Source of the DNA: Leguminivora glycinivorella
Lineage: Eukaryota; Arthropoda; Insecta; Lepidoptera; Tortricidae
Direction: 5' to 3'
Assembly (NCBI RefSeq): GCF_023078275.1
Contig: NC_062972.1
Coordinates: 17,501,691 to 17,565,690, forward strand
Length of the DNA stretch: 64,000 nucleotides
Shown here: positions 59,901-64,000 of the stretch, piece by piece
Layout: each line of letters begins with the position of its first letter
How positions within the stretch are numbered: position 1 is the stretch's first letter
Position numbers and translations under genes: made by a program
The notes under the pieces: model-generated
What the model was told of the DNA's origin: nothing
Databases searched by the model: none
The model's input: the letters and a program-made list of their open reading frames with translations, nothing else

Positions 59901-62349
59901 GATTTCAACTCAAGGCTATGACTACAAATGTATAAAATTACTGATATGTCGTATGGTCCTTATGCATTTATAATTATAACTTTTATAAGGCAATATATTT
60001 TCTACCTGGAAGCATGGTCGCGCGATAGACGATAAAATAGCAGGCCGTCCCTATCGCACTATTTGTAAGTGCGATAGGGACGGCCTGCTATTTGATCGTC
60101 TAGGGGTGGTTTTAAACTTTATTGTAAAGTGATAGGGGTTTTGGAGGATTCTTGACACGCTTATGTTTTATAAAGGGTTTCAGGTGAAACAAGCAGACCA
60201 ACGATGAGTTTTTTTTTTCAATGACAATTTCTATTAAATGAATGTACGTCGTTTCATGAAACCTAGCACAGTGACACCTGTATCGCCATACAGTTGTAAC
60301 ACTCACGAGCCACCATTATATTGGTTAATCTGTTTTCATTCAATCATTCGTTCCATTCATAACAGCTCTTGTGAATTGTAATGTCCGAACACTCCGAACT
60401 AACAGCGAAAACGGTTTAATTCCAGAACACTTCCCGCGTGCGTCAGCCGTCAAACGTGCAAAGTGTGTTCAGCTCGCTGCGGATGGTCGAGCGCGTGGTC
60501 AACAAGCAGACGAGGGACGGCCAGGTCTCCAAGAGCCTTGCTGACAAATTCCATTGGGAAAAATTGTAAGATTTTTATAGTCTATCGTAAGATGTCAGTA
60601 TTGTTGAAGGTGATGAAGATGAGCTACTTTGGAGGCGAAACACGGAGGCCTCGGCGATATGAGTCGAGTAGTTCTATGTTTCATTATGGCGGGCGAGTTT
60701 GCCAAATTTATGTAACGTTTTATGACATAAGAATACGGATCCAAGGCAAGCACGATCGTAAATGACACGATCTCTGACTGTACCTATAAATAAAAAAATA
60801 CATTGTATACTTGTTCACCATCTTATACAGTGAAGCCTCGTCACTCGGGGATGCGAGCGGCTGAATACGACTCGATTGTCATCAAATGTCACCGGTCCGG
60901 CAAATATGACATGACGTCAGATGTTACTGGCACTAGCATTCGAGCCGAGCAAAATAATGACATAGGTCATAGATAGTGATCGGTAAAAGCGTCTTAATTT
61001 TATGGCGGCGTAGTCGCGTTAAACTAAAAGAAAGTAAGTAAGAATATTGAAGCAGATTATACATTAGGGTTCATGTAATTTTACTCTAATTGAATTCCAT
61101 TAGCTCAACAACGCCGCCGTGGAATTAAAACGTTTTCGCCGATCACTAGTCTATGGCCATTGCGATACGGAGATAAAACTCGCCGCCCGGTCGGTTGAAT
61201 TCAAGATGCCGCGCTATTCGTGGTATAATCGGTAGGTACAGTCAACTATAAAGAGATGTATCCACTTTTTCACCTTATTGCATTGCAATAAGGTGAAAAA
61301 GTGGATACATCTCTTTGTAGGCGACTGTACAATTGAAAAAGTACATGCAATAGAATATTATCTCAAGCCTTTAACTTCAGCAGTTCTTTTTTCAATTGCT
61401 AATAGTTTTTGTTGTATATCTAACAGATAAACTCAGGATGAAGCAATCCTAAAATAGAGGTAACTTGTATAACAACAATTATTGCTACCACATCTTTATT
61501 TGCAAATATTAATCTGCTAGCTTTTAAATCATATAGGCGTATTCTTAAGACGTATTTATCTTATTACTTTCAGACCAACACTCATCAGAAAGCGACGCGA
61601 GCAGCCAATTTACCGTCTAGATAAAGGTGGCAGAATGAGAATATTCAATCTAAGCTCATAAGGTCTCTCACATCATACTCCATAGGTTATATAGACAATG
61701 TAGGTAGGATATCGTAAAATATAGCATATGATAATAAATTTATTGTTTTTGATACATTTCGATTTTGTTTTAATACATTATTGCATATTTATACCTTAAC
61801 AATAATGGGATAATGTAGGTCGATTTTGTTAATCTACATTATCCACTCAATATTAAGCAAATATTTGGTCTAATACGTTAAAGTCGTATGTAGCGTAACA
61901 CCAATAACACTCGTCGCATCCAATGACACAAAAATTATAGAATATCAGAAGTACGGTCGATTTTACGAACATGCAAATTTTATTGCAAATAAATGTTTCA
62001 TAGCTGTCATTAATTTTATATGTACGTTAACTGCAGTTTTTTTAGTGCAGTTTCCGCAAAAAATAATTCAAATTTCAAAGGAAATCTAATTGCACTAAAA
62101 ACCAGGCGAGGTTTTATAGAGCCTAGCGAAGTTCACTAGGCGAAGACACTGGTGTTTTTTTGGTAATTATTGTAATTCACCATTTAACTCATCTTTTTAA
62201 AATTTAATGTGGTAAAGAAGTGATGAATAGAATGAATTCAATAGTAGTCACCTTTTCTTGCTGCGGGTGTTCTGCATTGTGCGCCTGCGCGCGCGAAGCC
62301 GCTAGCGTTGCCAGCTCCGACATGTTTACGTACAGTGCTTGTGGCATTT
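41431..62349 (-). CDS. mim: Missing-in-metastasis (MTSS1) homologue, last ten exons
   Basis: MIM/MTSS1 proteins couple curved membranes (N-terminal IMD/I-BAR) to actin (C-terminal WH2). Exons found, 5' to 3': 62349-62252, 55911-55794, 55256-55068, 54053-53947, 53782-53686, 52791-52330, 51515-51345, 50178-50065, 47317-47193, 41538-41431. All nine junctions keep frame, giving 528 residues in the window. The order of segments is: ALYVNMSELATLAASRA; a Ser-rich SSGYGSQ stretch (like the SSGYSTQ of mammalian MTSS1); KKPAVPKRRPVSM; a Pro-rich GKPPPPVRRSSSISRPQRP; DNLPPPPAFLL; a long Ser/Asn/Gln-rich exon; and the terminal WH2, SLMEQIKRGATLRRN...NDRSAPKIR, whose NDRSAP end is an MTSS1 hallmark. The IMD exons must be upstream of the window. 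Introns hold many transposons and one nested gene. Confidence 0.85.
41650..41703. repeat. Perfect short hairpin
   Basis: AATATTTCCATATGTATGTTATA and its reverse complement around an 8-bp loop, followed by an ATATAT tract. In the last mim intron. Confidence 0.7.
42479..44059. mobile_element. 1.6 kb foldback element with a nested double arm
   Basis: The left arm contains AGCTGCACTTTTAGATGGAA, TAGTAGACATGAAAG, CCGAGGATATCGAAATTTCA and CCCTTAGGAAGCCGAGCGTA. The right arm (about 43,880-44,059) contains their near-exact reverse complements. A diverged second pair of arms sits inside (CCGAGGATATCATAATTTAA and GACGAGCGAAGCGAGGTCTG at 43,047-43,100, against CAGACCTCGCTACGCTCGGC at 43,569). A small dispersed repeat interrupts the right arm near 43,755-43,815. 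It lies in the last mim intron. The ORFs at 42,430 and 43,931 are arm translations. Confidence 0.85.
44060..45036. other. No gene seen (mim intron)
   Basis: AT-rich intronic DNA between the foldback element and the LINE fragment. Confidence 0.45.
45037..45621 (+). pseudogene. LINE reverse transcriptase C-terminus, disrupted
   Basis: This frame encodes the region after the polymerase core. It is genuine LINE sequence only up to about 45,543 (FNRFKHYVK); the residues after that come from the inserted element. The start is simply the first Met of the remnant. It belongs to a different LINE lineage from the 4.7 kb copy, judging from the sequence of the shared LEYASIVW/MSYGILLW region. Confidence 0.85.
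45545..46053 (+). mobile_element. P-superfamily-like non-autonomous element with THAP exon
   Basis: Flanked by a perfect 8-bp direct repeat TGTAAAGC (45,537-45,544 and 46,054-46,061) within a LINE ORF whose sense continues across the gap. Ends CACAGACCAACCCCTATAGA and TCTATAGGAGGTTCTCTGTG are imperfect inverted repeats. Near 45,729 is ATGTCCACCTGTAGTGTGAA, which encodes MSTCSVKWCGK...DGITFHK, the first half of a THAP zinc finger (first two Cys of C2CH and the FH). It ends at a mutated exon boundary. P-element transposases carry an N-terminal THAP finger and make 8-bp target duplications, so this is best read as an internally deleted P-like element. hAT elements also make 8-bp duplications but carry BED fingers. 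Confidence 0.8.
46416..47192. other. mim intron; no further gene recognised
   Basis: A 111-codon frame at 46,706-47,041 (plus) has no motif that I recognise. Near 47,076 a GGTCCAGACAGAGCGAGGCACG word matches the inverted end of the element at 20,742. Confidence 0.4.
47766..48024. mobile_element. Dispersed element with CAGA tract, second full copy
   Basis: AAAACCCCCGACCGCGACAT, ATTTTCATGAAACATGGCTAAG, AATCGGTTCATCCGTTCGGG, then about 80 bp of CAGA repeats and CACGTCAAACTTATAACACC. Reverse complement of the copy at 30,827-31,022. It lies about 50 bp from the mariner element. Confidence 0.8.
48076..49337 (-). mobile_element. mariner DNA transposon with TA target-site duplication
   Basis: Begins TTGGGTTGGCACAAAAGTAAT and ends with its reverse complement (ATTACTTTTGTGCCAACCCAA). 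It is flanked on both sides by TA (48,074-48,075 and 49,338-49,339). Length 1,262 bp, normal for mariner. The single gene inside is on the minus strand. Inserted in the mim intron between exons 50,178-50,065 and 47,317-47,193. Confidence 0.95.
48210..49169 (-). pseudogene. mariner transposase, frameshifted
   Basis: DD34D-type transposase remnant. A helix-turn-helix region (ATVSRWFDRFKSGDRSLE, SGRPPAF) is followed by the first catalytic Asp in VTGDESWIYYEN, the second in LLHDNARPH and the third in YSPDLAPSDFHLF. The start codon is at 49,167-49,169. There are two breaks. One is a frame shift within the first dozen codons near 49,140. The other is a 7-bp tandem duplication (ATCTACC twice) near 48,425-48,440, just after the second Asp, that throws the rest out of frame. 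The copy is therefore inactive but young enough for both ends to be nearly perfect. Confidence 0.92.
49525..49715 (+). pseudogene. LINE ORF2 C-terminal fragment, frameshifted
   Basis: Pieces of a LINE tail in different frames: GRRPAGHPKYRWADRV, then ADLRELGGEGWREIQ, then RALVLEAKTHFGSSRQQ. At least two frameshifts and one stop. Not related by eye to the two other LINE copies in the window. Confidence 0.65.
50192..50328. mobile_element. Foldback MITE next to a mim splice acceptor
   Basis: ATAGTATATTATATAACGGT...GATATGAAGGCTATAAAAG pairs with CTTTTATAGCCTTCATAATG...GTATACTAT. The inner loop has CGGTTAGGTCACGAGGCTTT. It ends 12 bp upstream of the acceptor of the mim exon 50,178-50,065, so it must contribute or border the branch-point region of that intron. 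Confidence 0.75.
51054..51087. repeat. Perfect 34-bp palindrome flanked by CCTATA direct repeats
   Basis: TTCATATGATTACTGCT followed immediately by its reverse complement AGCAGTAATCATATGAA, no spacer. CCTATA abuts both sides (51,048-51,053 and 51,088-51,093). Confidence 0.85.
52795..53680. other. mim intron; no further gene seen
   Basis: AT-rich with a local duplication of AATAAATAACAGTTAA words near 53,009-53,080. No exon recognised. Confidence 0.4.
54060..55060. other. mim intron; no further gene seen
   Basis: AT-rich. Short frames near 54,698-54,889 (minus) have no motif. Confidence 0.4.
55951..56658. mobile_element. DNA transposon with matching ends, about 710 bp
   Basis: GAGCGTGCGCAGACAGAGAGC at the left and GCTCTCTGTCTGCGCACGCTC at the right are perfect inverted repeats. 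They extend imperfectly inward with GTTCCGCGTTCAGAGTTCTG against CAGAACGCGGAACTCTGAC. The 186-codon frame over 55,770-56,330 crosses the element border and the mim exon, so it is not a real gene, although its last part (about 56,120-56,330) is open element sequence. The left end lies 40 bp upstream of the mim exon acceptor at 55,912. Confidence 0.75.
56660..58200. other. mim intron; no further gene seen before the nested gene
   Basis: AT-rich. A GC-richer patch at 57,550-57,625 contains CGGTCCGAACCCGGACCGCG, itself a short inverted repeat. Nothing else recognised. Confidence 0.4.
58201..58240 (+). promoter_or_regulatory. Candidate 5'UTR and initiator of the nested gene
   Basis: GAATTCAGTCGGGACC at 58,210-58,225 contains a TCAGT arthropod initiator-like word, about 27 bp before the ATG. 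GC content rises here relative to the surrounding intron. Weak, sequence-word evidence only. Confidence 0.3.
58241..61661 (+). CDS. Unrecognised small secreted protein, six exons, nested in a mim intron
   Basis: Exons: 58241-58263, 58916-58951, 59254-59390, 59795-59877, 60426-60565, 61574-61661; five junctions agree in phase, giving 168 residues. Most sites match splice consensus well (donors GTGAGT, GTAAGT, GTAAGT, GTAAGA; pyrimidine-rich acceptors); the exon 3 donor is weak. Residues 1-19, MAVVLNLLLAVNLLRISWA, look like a signal peptide, and the only Cys follows at position 20. The mature part is hydrophilic and probably helical (GEIRDMMSPVITLATIKAKL, TDREQKELKKLFETIEI, SLRMVERVVNKQTRD). 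It has possible N-glycosylation at NTT, NTS and the terminal NLSS, and a strongly basic IRKRRE site about 23 residues from the C-terminus, as in a convertase-cut precursor. AATAAA at 61,733-61,738 follows the stop. I do not recognise the family; a prohormone or other secreted factor is possible. Confidence 0.75.
60026..60102. mobile_element. Near-perfect 77-bp hairpin in an intron of the nested gene
   Basis: TAGACGATAAAATAGCAGGC and CGTCCCTATCGCACT pair with AGTGCGATAGGGACG and GCCTGCTATTTGATCGTCTA, with a six-base loop. Typical of the smallest MITEs. Confidence 0.8.
60970..61153. mobile_element. TIR element in the last intron of the nested gene
   Basis: TAGATAGTGATCGGTAAAAGC and TTTTATGGCGGCG at the left, CGCCGCCGTGGAATTAAAAC and TTTTCGCCGATCACTAGTCTA at the right. 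Confidence 0.7.
61236..61330. mobile_element. 95-bp hairpin element
   Basis: GTACAGTCAACTATAAAGAG and ATGTATCCACTTTTTCACCT pair with the right arm, which ends CAAAGAGATGT in reverse and GGCGACTGTAC. Its end (TACAGTC) resembles the element at 12,299. Confidence 0.7.
61808..61844 (+). repeat. Short inverted repeat after the nested gene
   Basis: GGATAATGTAG and CTACATTATCC around a 15-base loop, about 145 bp after the stop codon of the nested gene. An insect RNA polymerase II gene would not use a stem-loop terminator, so I give this no function. Confidence 0.5.
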
Positions 62350-62586
62350 CTGGATAGACAAAAAGCGCAGGTTTACACATACTTTGTATTGTATTGTGGT
62401 TCTGGTGATTTAATGCAACTGGATCCTATTCTTAGTAACAACTGGGACGACAAGAAACAGGCAATATCTCCCCCCTCTTCTTCAGTTGGCTAAATGTAAT
62501 AGTGTATATATGTTAAGAGAATACTATGTCAACTGAAGTAAACGTAGTAAAAGTAGAATACCTATTCTTCGAAAATGAGGTGCACC

Positions 62587-62860
62587 CACAGATCAATACA
62601 ACAAGATGGCCCTCACAGGGCGACTCGCGGTCACCAAGCATACGACAAATCAGGTTTATAAAAGTTTGAACGCGTGCGACACCGATCAGTAGCGCCCAAG
62701 TATACGACCCGCTAACAGTGTCCGTGTCCGCTCGGGAAAAAATCTTAAATAATCAATTTTGGTTGCAAACAATGGTCTCTTACAGCATAAAGTGGTGTGG
62801 CAAGTCTTCTAACACTTCTACATGTAAAAAAGATGGAACAACATTCCACAGTTAAGTCAA
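62587..62860 (+). mobile_element. Second THAP-bearing P-like element, incomplete
   Basis: Starts CACAGATCAATACAACAAGA, like the left end of the 45,545 element, and both share ACTCGCGGTC, a GATCAGTA...CCAAGTA segment and the THAP start. Here the frame from ATG at 62,773 reads MVSYSIKWCGK...KKDGTTFH, with the first Cys of the finger replaced by Tyr. It is followed by a possible donor GTTAAGT exactly where the other copy is mutated. I cannot find the right end. Confidence 0.65.
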
Positions 62861-64000
62861 ATTAATTATTTTGTTGAATATTGTTTATTGTCCGCGGAGT
62901 TCATTTATACTGGTCAATATGGTTGTGCTGAGCGGCGCCGAGGCGCGTCCATCCTCTTTACCGAGTTAACAATGTGATATGCTATCCCTTTCACGTAAAC
63001 GACTAGGCATGGGGCCATGTTAGTTTATGTCTGTTGCGGGAACTTCGTACTGCCGTTCGTACCATGTGCTACCATTTTATGAAATATAAAAGAAAGCAGA
63101 TTTGTAATAGTGAATAATTATCTAGAATCTGTAGAGTCTGTAGTGGTATTTAGTTCATTGATTAGTTTAGAATATTTAGTTGGTTATTTAACTTAGTAAA
63201 CGTAAGTAAAAATGCACAGTTTAGTTATTAGTTACTAGAATGATTTTTATTGAGATGCTATCACAATTATCATCCTCCTTGCGTTATCCCAGCATCGGCA
63301 TTCGCCACGGCTCATGGGAGCCTGGGGTCCGCTTTGGAAACTACTACCAAGATTTGGCGTAGACACTAGTTTTATGAAAGCGACTGCCATCTGACCTTCC
63401 AACCCGAAGGGTAACTAGGCCTTATTATAATTTAATTATAATATTATAATTTGTTGCAAAACAAATTCACCACAGTACTGGTACTGTAACGTAGCAGATT
63501 TTTTGATAGTCGGAATTAATATTTTGGATAGATTTAATTTTTGAATGAAACACTTCCTTCTCGTTCATTGCATTATCTGTTGCATTTCAAATGCAAATAT
63601 TTATGTTTATCTGTTGTAGGGTTGCCATACAACAAGTATTATTCGAAATTATAGGTATTTTGGCTGTCATTCCAGAAAAACTTTGTATTATTTTGATATA
63701 GTTTAGGTATTGATTTTTGGAAAATATAATATTTTAGAAACATGATAATAAATGTTATCATAGGTTTTTTTAGGCTGTTCTGGAATGACATTTGTTGGGT
63801 TTTGTTTACTTCAAGGTCTGATACAGAAACTGGAGTAATTCTCATTTAATTAATTAGAGTATTTTATTGTTCATTCGTTTGCCACCCGGCTTTTGTTTTG
63901 GGTCCTTTAAATTCGAGATCATTCAGTGCGGCGTTCTTTTTGTGACGAGATCCTCTTGTATAGTGGTCGGACGGCCGTATAAGGGCCTGGAGCCCGGCAT
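62861..64000. other. No gene seen; one dispersed repeat
   Basis: The segment 63,268-63,425 (CTCATGGGAGCCTGGGGTCC, ACTAGTTTTATGAAAGCGAC, TGCCATCTGACCTTCCAACC) is a familiar lepidopteran repeat. The IMD-coding exons expected upstream of mim were looked for on the minus strand and not seen. Confidence 0.5.

Overview
The window is nuclear genomic DNA of an insect, almost certainly a moth or butterfly (Lepidoptera). Genes are split into short exons by GT-AG introns. The intergenic and intronic DNA is AT-rich and full of short foldback elements, SINE-like pieces and TACCTA-rich simple sequence of the lepidopteran kind. Uchl5, Dscam-family, mim/MTSS1 and trypsin-like coding exons were assembled by hand. 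Every splice junction used in the four conserved gene models and in one new gene model keeps the reading frame. There are no rRNA genes, no CRISPR arrays and no intact tRNA genes.

Layout. Positions 1-8,100 hold repeats and a 5'-truncated non-LTR retrotransposon with an open reverse transcriptase frame (4.7-6.8 kb). Positions 8,264-11,191 (minus) are a complete six-exon Uchl5, the proteasome-associated deubiquitinase. Positions 11.9-15.5 kb are repeats, including a nested pair of TIR elements. Positions 15,496-31,855 (plus) are 29 exons of a Dscam-family cell-surface receptor, from Ig5 through Ig9, FN1-4, Ig10, FN5-6, the transmembrane helix and the cytoplasmic tail. The exons for Ig1-4 and the signal peptide are not in the window. 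Positions 34,171-36,367 (minus) are a four-exon secreted trypsin-like serine protease that faces the Dscam gene tail to tail. Positions 36.4-41.4 kb are mostly empty AT-rich DNA. Positions 41,431-62,349 (minus) are the last ten exons of a mim/MTSS1 homologue ending in a WH2 motif. Its large introns carry a mariner, a LINE 3' end interrupted by a P-like THAP element, a 1.6 kb foldback, and an oppositely oriented six-exon gene (58,241-61,661) for a small secreted protein I do not recognise.

Most notable. (1) The Dscam gene has been hit repeatedly by tandem duplication of its own exons. One cytoplasmic exon exists as two intact copies separated by a 13-bp spacer that is itself a donor plus an acceptor, followed by a decayed third copy. 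Four other exons have decayed copies just downstream. (2) A 509-bp element with a perfect 8-bp target-site duplication, imperfect inverted ends and a THAP first exon sits inside a LINE ORF, which points to a P-superfamily deletion derivative; a second related copy lies at 62.6 kb. (3) The nested secreted-protein gene. (4) The serine protease has its catalytic triad but no recognisable IVGG-type activation site.

The genes are not an operon and share no pathway. Dscam and mim/MTSS1 both belong to neuronal wiring and actin or membrane biology in other animals, but the sequence gives no sign that they are co-regulated.
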